Positions 36,652-45,617 of a DNA stretch of 64,000 nucleotides are shown in pieces. The notes below the pieces were generated by a model that had not been told where the DNA came from, ran no database searches, and worked only from the letters and a program-made list of their open reading frames with translations. The position numbers and the translations under genes were made by a program. Origin of the DNA: Rhodanobacteraceae bacterium (GTDB lineage Bacteria > Pseudomonadota > Gammaproteobacteria > Xanthomonadales > SZUA-5); the NCBI GenBank assembly GCA_024234055.1, contig JACKOW010000003.1:310001-374000 (forward strand), given 5' to 3'. Every line of letters begins with the position of its first letter. Positions within the stretch are counted from its first letter, which is position 1.

Positions 36652-39340
36652 TCACAACGCCAGCGACACCAGCACCATGGCGGCATCGTCCGGATCGATG
36701 CGCACGCTGAAGCCCAGCTTGCGCATCATCTTCTGCATCTTGCGGTTTTCCGCCAGCACCATGCCCTCCATGTGCTTGAGGCCGCGCTCGCGGGCGACGT
36801 CGATCAGCGCCTGCATCAGCTGCACGCCCAGGCCCTGTCCCTGCCAGTCGTCGCCGATGGCGATGGCGAACTCGCAGCTGTGCATGTCGGGGTTGAGCAT
36901 GTAGCGGGCGACACCGGCGATGCGCGTGGGTGCTGCCGGTGCTGATGACTCGACAGGCCCGCGGTCGACTTCGGCCACCAGCGCCATTTCCCGCCAGTAG
37001 TCGATCTGGGTGTAGCGCGCCAACTGCCTCGGCGCCAGTTCCTTGACGCTGGCGACAAAGCGGAAGTAGCGGGTTTCTTCCGACATCGAGCGCACGAATT
37101 CCTGCAGCGCCTCGGCATCTTCCGGGCGGATGGCCCGCAGGCGCCACGCGCTGCCGTCGTCGCATCAGGCCCTCGCGTTCCAGGGCCGTGGGATAAGGCA
37201 TGATGGCCATGTGCCCATAGGGCAGGATTCCCGGCTGGTACGAGGGCTTGAGCAGAATCCGGGCATCGACCACGCTGACGCCACGCTCGTCGACAATCAG
37301 CGGATTGAGATCGATCTCGGCAATCTCGGGAAACTCGCAGACCAGTTCCGACACCCGCAGCAGCAGCTGTTCGACGGCATCGATGTTGGCAGCAGCCGCG
37401 CCACGCCACTCACCCAGCATGCGCGCAGCGCGGCTGCGCTCGATCAGTCGTCGCGCCAGAAAGCGGTTCAGCGGCGGCAGCTCCATGGCCTTGTCGGCAT
37501 AGACCTCGATGGCCCGCCCGCCGGCACCGAAGAGCAGCACCGGGCCGAACAAGGCATCGGTGACCACGCCCACGTAAAGCTCGCGCGCATGCCGCGAGGA
37601 CACCATCGGTTCCACCGCGATCCCGTCGATCTGCGCCTCGGGCGCCCGGGCACGCACGCCATCCATCATCGTCTGCCAGGCCAGCTGCAGTTGCCTTGCG
37701 CCGCGGATATCGAGCGCCACGCCATCCACATCGGATTTGTGGGTGATGTCCGGCGAACTGATCTTCAGCACCACCGGATAGCCGATCTGCTGGGCGATCA
37801 GCGTGGCTTCCTGCGGGCTGCGACTAAGCTGGGTGTGAGCCACGGGAATGTGGAAGGCCGCCAACAACGCCTTGGATTCCATTTCCGACAACAGCGCCCT
37901 TCCCTGCCCCGACACGTCTGCCAACAGTAGTCGCGCGCTGTCCAGATCCGGCCACTTGCCCTCGGTCAGCGCTGGCGGCGTCTGCCAGCGCAGTTGCTGA
38001 TTGCGATAGAAGCTGGCCAGATTGCCGAAGGCATCCACCGCCGGCTCGGGCGTGCGGAAGGTGGGGATACCGGCATGCGAGAGCAGCGCCCGCGATTCCA
38101 GCACCCGGCGATCGCCCAGCCAGCAGGCAATCAGCGGCTTCTGCGCACCTTCGTGCAAGGCCATCAGGCTTTGCGCGTAGGCCAGCGGATCGGAATCAGC
38201 CTTGGGCGCATGCAAGGCCAGCACGCCATCCACGGCCGGGTCTTTCATCACGGCGGCCACCGCTGCGCCAAAGGTCGCTGCGTCGGCGCGCTCGCCGAGG
38301 TCGACTGGCGTGGTGATGGTCGCTTCGGGGCTGAGCGTCAGCAACTGCCGCGCCGTATCCGCGCCCAGCGTGGCCAGGGCCAACCCGGATTCCAGTGCCC
38401 AGTCGGCGGCAAGCACGCCCGGGCCACCGCCGTTGGCGACAATGGCCAGCCGCCGACCGCTGGGCCGATAACGCGAGGCCAGGCACTTGACCGCCGAGAA
38501 CAGCTGCACGAAAAAGCGCACGCGCACGGCGCCGGCCCGGCGCAGCGCGGCATCGAAGACATCGTCCTCGCCCACCAGCGCCCGCGAATGGGTCTGCGCG
38601 GCGGCCGCGGTTCCCGGGAAACGCCCGGCCTTCAGCACCACCACCGGCTTGATCGTGGCTACCGCGCGCAAGGCCGAGAGGAAACTGCGCGGCTCGCGCA
38701 CGCCTTCCAGATAGATGACGATGCTCTCGGTGGCCAGATCGGCGGCCAGGAAATCGAGCACCTCGGCCATGTCGATATCACGCTGGGCGCCGACCGTGGC
38801 CACCAGCGAAAAACCCACACCCTGGTCCAGCGCCCAATCCATGGTCGAGGCTGCCAGCGATCCCGATTGCGCCAGAAAAGCCACACTGCCCGGCGGTGGC
38901 ATCGGACCCAGCAGACTCAGGTTCAAGCCATGCCGCGGACGCTGCAGGCCGATCGAATCCGGCCCCAGCAGGCGCACCCCGTGCTCGCGGGCCGCCTCCA
39001 GCAGCCTATCGATGGAGACAGCAGACCCGCACCTTCCGGTATGCAGTGCCAGCCGCAGCTGCCAGGCGCCCAGCCGCGGCATCAGTGCTGCGGCCTGGTC
39101 GGCATCCATCAGCAGCCAGACCACCTCCGCGGCGATCGGCGCAGCCTCAGCCGCCAGCAGGCCGGGGCTGAGTTCGTCCAGGCGGGCCCGGCCGTCGGCG
39201 ATCCAGTCGGCCATCGCCGCCTTGACCTGCTGCAGCTCGGCACCGGCCAGGGCGTGCACCACCCAAACCCGCTGCGGATCAAACAATCGGCTCAGCGCAT
39301 GCTTGTCCACTAGGCCGGCACTGCGCTCATTCAAAGCCAC
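36652..39340 (-). CDS. PatZ-like protein lysine acetyltransferase (ADP-forming acyl-CoA synthetase fold + GNAT), frameshifted
   Basis: Rebuilt product of ~895 aa, like E. coli PatZ/YfiQ. N-terminal to middle: CoA-binding, succinyl-CoA-ligase-like and ATP-grasp domains (LLGPDSIGLQRPRHGLNLSL; FLAQSGSLAASTMDWA; VANGGGPGVLAADWA; GYPVVLKISSPDITHKSDVDGV; EIDLNPLIVDERGV). A C-terminal GNAT domain follows (IAIGDDWQGQGLGVQLMQALI). At 37162 the frame shifts by one base between the two parts, after GLM and before DDGSAWRLRAIRPEDAEAL. The GTG start at 39340 overlaps the deacetylase stop by 14 nt; GTG 39310 is an alternative. The family acetylates metabolic enzymes such as acetyl-CoA synthetase. The frameshift is either an assembly error or disabling. 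Confidence 0.8.
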
Positions 39341-40253
39341 CGAGCACGCGCACATGCGCCAGCACGCTGCGGGCCAGCGAGGGCAGATCGTAGCCGCCCT
39401 CCAGCGTGGACACGATGCGGCCGCGAGCGTGGCGCTCAGCCACCTCGACGATCTGCTCGGTGACCCAGGCATAGTCGGATTCCACCCAGCGCAGCTGCGA
39501 CATGTCGTCATCACGGTGGGCATCGAAGCCCGCCGAAATCACGATCAGCTGCGGCTGAAAACGCTCCAGCGCCGGCAGCCAGTCGCGACTCACGGCCCCG
39601 CGCATGGCGCTGCCATCGCTGTAGGGTGGCAGGGGCACATTGACCATGTTGAAGCCCAGCGGCTCGGTGCCGCTGGCCGGATACAGCGGGTGCTGGAAGG
39701 TGGACACCATCAGCACGCGTTCGTCATTGGCCAGGATGTCTTCGCTGCCATTGCCGTGATGAACGTCGAAATCGACCAGGGCCACCCGCGCCAGACCATG
39801 TTCCTCCAGCGCATGCAGCACGCCGATGGCGGCATTGTTGTAGAAGCAGAAACCCATGGCCTCGTTTCGGATCGCATGGTGGCCGGGCGGGCGCACCGCG
39901 CAGAAGGCGCGGTCGAACTCACCGGCCATGATGCCGTCGACAGCGCGCACCACCGCGCCGGCAGCGCGGCGCGCAGCGCGCAACGTGTAGGCATTCATGA
40001 AGGTGTCGGGGTCGACATGGGCGTAGCCCTCGCCGGGCGAGGTCGCGTTCAGTTCGGCCAGATACAGCGCATCGTGCGCATGCCGCAGCACCAGCGGACT
40101 GACCTCCGGCGCCTCGATGTGCCGCAGCCAATCCATGACGCCGGCAGCCGCCAGACGATCTTCGATGGCGCGCAATCGAGCCGGGCATTCCGGATGATGC
40201 GGCCCCATGTCATGGCGCAGACAATCGGGGTGGGAGATGTAGGCCAGGGTCAA
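39327..40253 (-). CDS. Class II-type histone deacetylase family protein (AcuC-like)
   Basis: A 308-aa zinc-dependent deacetylase-fold protein. Active-site segments are intact: CAVRPPGHHAIRNEAMGFCFYNN (His-His pair), VDFDVHHGNGSEDIL (Asp/His zinc ligands), ISAGFDAHRDD (zinc-binding Asp) and STLEGGYD. Bacterial relatives deacetylate acetyl-lysine on enzymes (AcuC on acetyl-CoA synthetase) or acetylpolyamines. The TTG start at 40253 is supported by GGAG six nt upstream. The downstream PatZ-like acetyltransferase gene overlaps its 3' end, so eraser and writer are translationally coupled, which supports the AcuC-like role. Confidence 0.88.
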   Translation of the reverse strand: MTLAYISHPDCLRHDMGPHHPECPARLRAIEDRLAAAGVMDWLRHIEAPEVSPLVLRHAHDALYLAELNATSPGEGYAHVDPDTFMNAYTLRAARRAAGAVVRAVDGIMAGEFDRAFCAVRPPGHHAIRNEAMGFCFYNNAAIGVLHALEEHGLARVALVDFDVHHGNGSEDILANDERVLMVSTFQHPLYPASGTEPLGFNMVNVPLPPYSDGSAMRGAVSRDWLPALERFQPQLIVISAGFDAHRDDDMSQLRWVESDYAWVTEQIVEVAERHARGRIVSTLEGGYDLPSLARSVLAHVRVLGGFE

Positions 40254-40365
40254 CTCAGACTCCGAAGCGTTGGTATGCGGACAAGACTAGCGGCGATTGA
40301 CCTCGCCGCAAGCCCGTAGCCGTATTGAGCATGCAGATAGCGCCATTTGCGCACCTTGAGCCTGC

Positions 40366-40932
40366 TCAAGTGCGCCGCTGCCAAAGCCGCGCCATGCGCT
40401 GCAGCGAAGGATCCATCGCCGGATCGTCCAGCACCTGCGCCACCGGCACCCAGGCCAGCGCCAGCGATTCCTCCGACACCTGAAAATCCTCGCTGCCGGT
40501 GCAATGCAACACGAAGCGCACGTCCCAGTGCGTGTGTTCGGGCTCAGGCCCGCGAGCCGGAATGCGATGCGCGTCCAGATCGAAGATGGCGGGCTCGATC
40601 TTGAGATCGCCAAGCCCGGATTCCTCCTCGGCCTCGCGCAGGGCCACGGCCGCCAGGTCAGGATCGCCATCGGCATGACCGCCCAGCTGCAACCAGCGCC
40701 CGAGCTTGCGGTGATGAGTCAGCAGCACCCGCTGACCGTCGGCCGACAGCAACCAGCACGAGGCCGTGAAATGCCCGTCCAGGCGCGTACGCAGGAAGAC
40801 ATCATCGCCACTCCGGGCAAATGCCAGGAACTCGCGCGTCACCTCCAGCGCCTCCGGGCGGGCCGGCCCGAAGGCCTGCAGCAGGTCGATCACCTTTGTA
40901 CTCAGAACTGTAGACAACCGCCACTCCTTCAC
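40366..40932 (-). CDS. NUDIX hydrolase
   Basis: A 188-aa protein with an N-terminal helical part (~45 residues) and a NUDIX domain. GHADGDPDLAAVALREAEEESGL fits the Nudix box with RE..EE intact, and LLTHHRKLGRWLQLGG precedes it. A histidine-rich HTHWDVRFVLHC strand follows. This layout is common in uncharacterised proteobacterial NUDIX proteins near HDAC-family genes. Start is GTG 40932 with a weak SD. It is 112 nt upstream of the deacetylase gene, probably in the same transcript. Substrate unknown. Confidence 0.82.
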   Translation of the reverse strand: MKEWRLSTVLSTKVIDLLQAFGPARPEALEVTREFLAFARSGDDVFLRTRLDGHFTASCWLLSADGQRVLLTHHRKLGRWLQLGGHADGDPDLAAVALREAEEESGLGDLKIEPAIFDLDAHRIPARGPEPEHTHWDVRFVLHCTGSEDFQVSEESLALAWVPVAQVLDDPAMDPSLQRMARLWQRRT

Positions 40933-41105
40933 GCTTGCTGCACACTCCAGTGCTGCCGTATGTTAGCGCCGCCACAGTCCCCGGGATCATCGTCCGACGG
41001 TCAATCGGAGGCGATACCGTGGCCCCTGCCCACGCGGCATCGACGGCACCCAGCCATGAGCGGGGCTGACGAGCGCCCGTCCAATCCCACCTGCTGGAGC
41101 ACGAC

Positions 41106-42554
41106 ATGATCTTCTGGCGCGTCAAGCCGCTTGATCAGATTCTGGAAACCGCTGCCAAGAAAAGCCTGAAGCGCCAGCTGGGTGCCTTCCAGCTGACCAT
41201 GCTCGGCATCGGCGCGATCATTGGTACGGGGATTTTCGTGCTGACCTCGGTGGCCGCCGACAAGGCGGGTCCCGGCATGATGTTCTCCTTCGTCATTGCC
41301 GCAGTGGTGTGCGCGCTGACGGCTTTGGTCTACGCCGAAATCGCCGCCATGGTGCCGGTTTCCGGATCCGCCTACACCTACTCCTACGCGGTGCTTGGCG
41401 AATTCATCGCCTGGCTAGTCGGCTGGGCGCTGATCCTCGAGTACGCCGTGGCCGCCGGTGCAGTGGCGGTAGGCTGGTCGGGCTATATCAATGGCGTACT
41501 GAGGGAAGTGGGATTCGGCCTGCCACTGGCGCTGACGGCGGGACCGGCGGATACGGTCACGCTGGCTGATGGCACCACGGCCAAGGGCGCCTTCAACCTG
41601 CTGGCCTTCCTGATTGCCCTGGTGGTCACCTGGCTGCTGGTGATCGGCACCTCCAAGAGCGCCAAGGTCAACGCGGTACTGGTGGCCATCAAGATCACCG
41701 CGCTGACGGTGTTCGTGGTGCTCGCCCTGCCCGCGGTCAACACCGCCAATTTTGTCCCGCTGACGCCGAACGGCTGGGGCACGCCCTTGTCGTCAGTGGG
41801 TGTGCTTGGCGCTGCAGCATCGATCTTCTTTGCCTACGTCGGCTTCGATGCGGTATCGACCGCCGCCGAAGAAACCAAGAACCCCAATCGCAATGTCCCC
41901 ATCGGTCTGATTGCCTCGCTTGCGGTCTGCACCGTGTTCTATCTGCTGGTGGCCTACGCCGCCGCGGGTGCGGTCGGCGCACAGCCCGGCGGCGCGCTGT
42001 CACAGTCCAAGGAACCGCTCGCCTTCGTCCTGCGAGAAATTGGCTACGGCAAGGTGGGCAACTGGGTGGCGATGGCCGCCGTGGTCGCCCTGCCCTCGGT
42101 CATCCTGATGATGATCTACGGCCAGACCCGCATCCTGTTCGTGATGTCCCGCGACGGCCTGATGCCGCAAATGTTCTCCAAGGTGCACGAGAAGTTCCAC
42201 ACGCCGCACGTGGTGACGATCATCACCGGCGTTGCCGTGTCACTGTTTGCGGCGATGTTCCCCGTCGCCATCCTGGCTGACATCTCCAATTCCGGCACGC
42301 TGTTCGCTTTCTTCGTGGTGGCGCTGGGCGTCATGGTGCTGCGCAAGACCCAGCCCGACCGCTTCCGCCCCTTCCGCACGCCCCTGATCTGGGTGGTAGG
42401 CCCGCTGGCCATGATCGGCTGCGTCACGCTGTTCGTCAGCCTGGGCTGGGAGACCATCAGCCTGTTCTTCGGCTGGGCAGTCATCGGCCTGGTGGTCTAC
42501 TTCGGCTACAGCATGAAGCGCAGCGAGCTGGCGACGGGCAACAAGCCGAGTTGA
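41106..42554 (+). CDS. APC-family amino acid permease
   Basis: A 482-aa transporter with 12 expected helices. The first-helix signature LGAFQLTMLGIGAIIGTGIFVL and the later AASIFFAYVGFDAVSTAAEETKNPNRNVPIGL are typical of the cationic-amino-acid/YhdG branch of the APC superfamily. The expected role is proton-coupled uptake of amino acids across the inner membrane; the substrate is not certain. ATG 41106 has GGAG seven nt upstream. It is monocistronic, divergent from the NUDIX/deacetylase/PatZ cluster. Confidence 0.88.
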   Translation: MIFWRVKPLDQILETAAKKSLKRQLGAFQLTMLGIGAIIGTGIFVLTSVAADKAGPGMMFSFVIAAVVCALTALVYAEIAAMVPVSGSAYTYSYAVLGEFIAWLVGWALILEYAVAAGAVAVGWSGYINGVLREVGFGLPLALTAGPADTVTLADGTTAKGAFNLLAFLIALVVTWLLVIGTSKSAKVNAVLVAIKITALTVFVVLALPAVNTANFVPLTPNGWGTPLSSVGVLGAAASIFFAYVGFDAVSTAAEETKNPNRNVPIGLIASLAVCTVFYLLVAYAAAGAVGAQPGGALSQSKEPLAFVLREIGYGKVGNWVAMAAVVALPSVILMMIYGQTRILFVMSRDGLMPQMFSKVHEKFHTPHVVTIITGVAVSLFAAMFPVAILADISNSGTLFAFFVVALGVMVLRKTQPDRFRPFRTPLIWVVGPLAMIGCVTLFVSLGWETISLFFGWAVIGLVVYFGYSMKRSELATGNKPS

Positions 42555-42884
42555 TCCTGCTGCCCGGACCCTCAAGGACCGCGTGACGCAGGTCACGTTG
42601 GTCGCGAAGCGGCCGTGTGACTGACGCAGCTGTCACGTAGACCCTGCGGGTCAACGTGACCTACTTCTCACCGAACATACGCTAACCCATTGATTTATAG
42701 TCATGGAAAAGAAGGAGCATGCGTCGGGGGGCAGGAGTCCAACCTCGACGCATGATCTGACCGTGCCGCGACGTGGGTCCCCTGCCCCCTGCCCCTTGCC
42801 CCTTTTTTCCGGGCGAACAAGCCCACCGCCAGGGGCGACCGGAACTCCCACGCAGCGCGCCTTGTTGTATGCTCCGCGGCGAGC
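42555..42884. repeat. Intergenic region with TAGGTCACGTTG-type repeats
   Basis: A 330-bp gap. At 42580-42665 there are facing copies of GTCACGTTG / CAACGTGACC phrases forming nested hairpins, the same family as at 10575-10665. A TGCCCC-rich tract at 42778-42812 recalls the GGGGCAC heptamers near 1659. A possible -10 box TATGCT (42868) precedes the tRNA. Confidence 0.6.
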
Positions 42885-42961
42885 GGGTCCGTAGCTCAGC
42901 TGGATAGAGCACCTGGCTTCGAACCAGGTGGTCGGGGGTTCGAGTCCCTCCGGGCCCGCCA
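42885..42961 (+). tRNA. tRNA-Arg(TCG)
   Basis: A 77-nt cloverleaf. The acceptor GGGTCCG pairs with CGGGCCC (one G-U). The D arm is GCTCAGCTGGATAGAGC and the anticodon stem CCTGG/CCAGG, with loop CTTCGAA giving anticodon TCG. The T arm is GGGGG-TTCGAGT-CCCTC. Discriminator G and an encoded CCA end follow. It decodes CGA. It marks the left border of the accessory region; a 13-bp copy of its 3' end (CCGGGCCCGCCAT) occurs at 44041-44053. Confidence 0.95.
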
Positions 42962-43159
42962 TTCCTGAATCAGCCTGGATGGCGAGCAGCCAGCTCGCGT
43001 TGCCCTGTCCACGGCAAAGCCGGAGCAGGCGCGTTGCCAAGACTTGCTGGCGACGGTTTCCGCTGTTTCGTGCGAGCCCCAGCGCCGGCCGCGTCCCGCG
43101 ATCACCCCAGGCGGGCGACTTGCCGCGCGCCCCCAGACGCCTACGATGCCTTGCAGCTC

Positions 43160-43501
43160 ATGACCCCAGGCGCTTCCTTGGACTACGCCGCCCCTCTGCC
43201 TTCCCGTTCGACGTCGCCCGCGCGTGAGCGCGAGGCCGCCATGCTGGCACGCTGCGTCGCCATCGCCCGCGGTGAGGTGGAAGCACTGCAGCCGACCGAC
43301 GCGCCGATCCTTGCCCTGGCCGCCTCCCTGCTGCAACACCGGCTTCCCGACGCCGCGCAGGCCCTTACCACGGCCGCTGAAAAGGTCCGCAGCACGCACT
43401 TCGCGCCGCCATTGCCACTCACTGAGCTATTGCGCAGCGGTCTGATCGTGGACCTGCCGCGCTTCAAGTCACGCCTGTTGCAACGCCTGACGGCATCGTG
43501 A
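43160..43501 (+). CDS. Small hypothetical partner of nucleotidyltransferase gene
   Basis: A 113-aa, Ala/Leu-rich, probably helical protein (AAMLARCVAIARGEVEALQ; LALAASLLQHRLPDAAQAL). No family was recognised. Its last codons overlap the next start by four nt (GTGA), implying translational coupling. By position before a nucleotidyltransferase-like gene it could be the antitoxin or regulator of a toxin-antitoxin-like module. That is inference from layout only. ATG 43160 lacks a strong SD; the open frame begins farther upstream, but that part resembles non-coding sequence after the tRNA. Confidence 0.55.
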   Translation: MTPGASLDYAAPLPSRSTSPAREREAAMLARCVAIARGEVEALQPTDAPILALAASLLQHRLPDAAQALTTAAEKVRSTHFAPPLPLTELLRSGLIVDLPRFKSRLLQRLTAS

Positions 43502-44061
43502 CCGTCCGCGTTCCTGCAACGCCCGTGGGCGTCGCCGTCCGCGAACTGTTTTCCCGACTCGTGGAGAGACTGGGGCTACGGCAAACACTCAAGGTCTACC
43601 TCGCAGGCGGAATGGCGGTTTATTTCTACGTCGGCAAGCGCGTGTCGCGCGATCTTCATGCCGAGTTCGGCACTCGCGTCCTGCTGCCCTCGGATCTCGC
43701 GGTCGAGATCGAAGGCGAAGAACCGGTCTACTTCGACACCAACTTCAACCCGATGTTTGCACTGGTGCACGAAAACTACCAACGCGACGCCGTTCCGGTG
43801 GAACTCGGAGTAGACCACATCGATCTGCGATTGCTCTCGCCTGTGGACCTGGCCGTCAGCAAGATCGCCCGATTCGCCGACGTGGATCGCGAAGACATCA
43901 CCAGCCTGGTGCAGGCCGGCCTGACGGACGCAGCCGCCATCGCCCAGCGCGCCCGCGAAGCAGCCACGGCCTACATCGGCAACCCCGCCGACATCCGCCA
44001 CAAGATCGAGCTGGCGGTAGCGTTGGCGGTGAGGGCCCGGCCGGGCCCGCCATCTCGGTAA
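43498..44061 (+). CDS. Nucleotidyltransferase-like protein (DUF6036/AbiEii-like)
   Basis: A 187-aa protein resembling DUF6036 or AbiEii-type nucleotidyltransferases. It has LAGGMAVYFYVGKRVSRDLHAEF at the GG...DxD position, LLPSDLAVEIEG, and LRLLSPVDLAVSKIARFADVDREDI, the last shared by this fold. The usual DxD metal pair reads DLH here, so catalysis may be altered. Start GTG 43498 overlaps the small upstream gene. The 3' end carries a 13-bp match to the tRNA-Arg 3' end. Possible toxin of a two-gene module; not proven. Confidence 0.68.
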   Translation: MTVRVPATPVGVAVRELFSRLVERLGLRQTLKVYLAGGMAVYFYVGKRVSRDLHAEFGTRVLLPSDLAVEIEGEEPVYFDTNFNPMFALVHENYQRDAVPVELGVDHIDLRLLSPVDLAVSKIARFADVDREDITSLVQAGLTDAAAIAQRAREAATAYIGNPADIRHKIELAVALAVRARPGPPSR

Positions 44062-44133
44062 TTTCCGCAGTCCCTTGGTCTGGATAGCGACAAGCCAGGC
44101 AGCGCGGGCCCGTGCGCCCGCGCCAGCAAGCCT

Positions 44134-44901
44134 TCAGTGCCTGGAGCCGTGGCCCGGTTGCGGCCTGATCCAACGCACGTTCTTGAGGATCATGTAGGTG
44201 TATCCGTTGTCGTCACCGGTTCGATAGGCGCCGCTGGCGTCCAGAGCCTTCGCTGCGATGGCGGTCATTTCCCAGCCGTCTTCCTCGGTCGCCGACCAAT
44301 GGGCAGCAGCGAGCCTGAGATAACCCGGCTCCTCACCCAGCTCTCGCAACGATCTGGACAGGGCCTTGACCGATTCCTCCAGCGAGCTGTTGGCCCAGGC
44401 CCACATCCAGGTTCCGGACACCGTCGACACCGACCCGACGAAGTGGATATCAGCGTCTACCTGCGGGACACCCTGGTGGGAAAACACGATCTTTCCGGAC
44501 GTCTGATCCCAGTCCCAACGTTCGTGTTGGTCGATCCGGAACTCGTCCATGAGTTCGGACTGCCTGGCCTGCAGATACTCGAAACCGGAGGCCGCTAGCT
44601 CCTCATAGCCCTCGTCATCCTGGATCCAGTTGTCTTCCCGCAGATTCTCGTAGCAATGACTGCAGATCATCTTGATCTCAGCGAATGCCATCGCACGATC
44701 ATTCCACTCGCCCTCGGCCTGCAGGCACTGCTCGCAGGCGTCACACCAGGCGTCTGGACACAGCGCATCCGGATCATCCGGATCAAAGCCCTGATTGAAT
44801 CCGAGCCCGCTGCCGACCGTGAGATGCTGGCAGACGAAAGCCCCCTGCGAACTGCCATGCGCAGCGCACTCGATACGAGAATCATCAGCATGCCCGCTCA
44901 T
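44134..44901 (-). CDS. Hypothetical zinc-ribbon-like protein (DUF6882-like C-terminus)
   Basis: A 255-aa protein. The N-terminal ~80 residues have Cys/His pairs suited to metal binding (ECAAHGS..GAFVCQHL, then CPDAWCDACEQC and ICSHCYENL). The C-terminal part (GSVSTVSGTWMWAWANSSLEESV) resembles DUF6882, seen near phage- or contact-system genes; that match is tentative. ATG 44901 (MSGHADD) is favoured. Its first ~37 codons plus 335 bp upstream are duplicated at 49921-50366. No partner gene is adjacent on this strand. Confidence 0.6.
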   Translation of the reverse strand: MSGHADDSRIECAAHGSSQGAFVCQHLTVGSGLGFNQGFDPDDPDALCPDAWCDACEQCLQAEGEWNDRAMAFAEIKMICSHCYENLREDNWIQDDEGYEELAASGFEYLQARQSELMDEFRIDQHERWDWDQTSGKIVFSHQGVPQVDADIHFVGSVSTVSGTWMWAWANSSLEESVKALSRSLRELGEEPGYLRLAAAHWSATEEDGWEMTAIAAKALDASGAYRTGDDNGYTYMILKNVRWIRPQPGHGSRH

Positions 44902-45236
44902 TCCGACCCTCCGCTGGAACTGAGCGTCATCCCCTCGCCGTCCGGCCCACAAACCTTCGTCATTCTCACCTCACTGGTCCAACAGCCCGCATTTCCGCTG
45001 AAGTCGATGAAATCATATGCCAGCCAGTTCGAACTCGCGCACCCAGGAACTCCCGGCCAGAACCGCACTCGACAGGAACATTTCGCCAGCGGACGCCGCC
45101 GCCTGATCAATCGACCAAGCCGCATCCTGCATGCGTGCATTCGCCGCCAGCTCCATAGGTTGGCGGTGAGCGCAGCGAACCCCAACGCGAAGGCGCCACC
45201 GAACCCGAATGTTGCGGTTCGCTGCGCTCAGCACAA
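44791..45236. repeat. 446-bp direct repeat, copy 1
   Basis: Aligned without gaps to 49921-50366 (offset 5130), with roughly 20-25 mismatches by eye. It spans the first codons of the 255-aa gene and its upstream region. It ends in a palindromic unit (GAGCGCAGCGAAC...GTTCGCTGCGCTC). Confidence 0.9.
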
Positions 45237-45617
45237 GCTATCGGGCTGTCCAATGTCGCGTGACTATCCAATGTTGTCGATGGTCCAATGTCGTCATCCA
45301 ATGTCGCTGGGTTTCTAGCTTCGATCTGTGGCGAGGCCTTCAGTCGGGCCGTAGAGAGCGTTAGATGCCCGATCGGCTCGACCGACGGCCGAACGTTGAT
45401 TTCGATGTCGTAGCCCAGACGGTTCAAGCAGTCCATCAGCTTGTGCGCGGACAGGTTGGTGAAGTCGCCGCGCATCATGGCAGACACCTTCGGTTGCGGA
45501 ATCATTCTGCCGCTCCCACTGGCGATGAAACTGCGGCGCCCACGACACGAGTACTTGCTCAAGGGTATTCCGCCAGACTCCACGCCCCGGGCAGCTTGCC
45601 CAACGGAGCGAGCTGCG
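45237..45617. other. Intergenic region with XRE antitoxin remnant
   Basis: Apart from the antitoxin remnant at 45320-45505 and short CCAATGTCG repeats (four near 45250-45300), nothing coding is visible. GGAG at 45605 serves the propeller gene at 45618. Confidence 0.6.
45320..45505 (-). pseudogene. XRE/HigA-type antitoxin fragment
   Basis: The minus-strand frame contains PQPKVSAMMRGDFTNLSAHKLMDCLNRLGYDIEINVRP followed by GHLTL. This matches the recognition-helix half and C-terminus of HTH_37/XRE antitoxins. The N-terminal helices are missing, and the downstream frame runs into repeats. It looks like a remnant of a lost toxin-antitoxin locus. A related 53-aa piece is at 57554. Confidence 0.7.

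Noticed and set aside
38715..40319. 534-aa plus-strand open frame over the PatZ and deacetylase genes
   Set aside because: Antisense to two genes with intact catalytic motifs; no own domain.
42868..42873. TATGCT as a -10 box for tRNA-Arg
   Set aside because: Plausible spacing to the tRNA, but no acceptable -35 box at 17 bp; not listed as a promoter.
44898..45185. Conserved 95-aa minus-strand frame in both 446-bp copies (also 50028-50315)
   Set aside because: Open in both copies, but the differences are mostly amino-acid changing and there is no start signal; conservation is explained by recent duplication.
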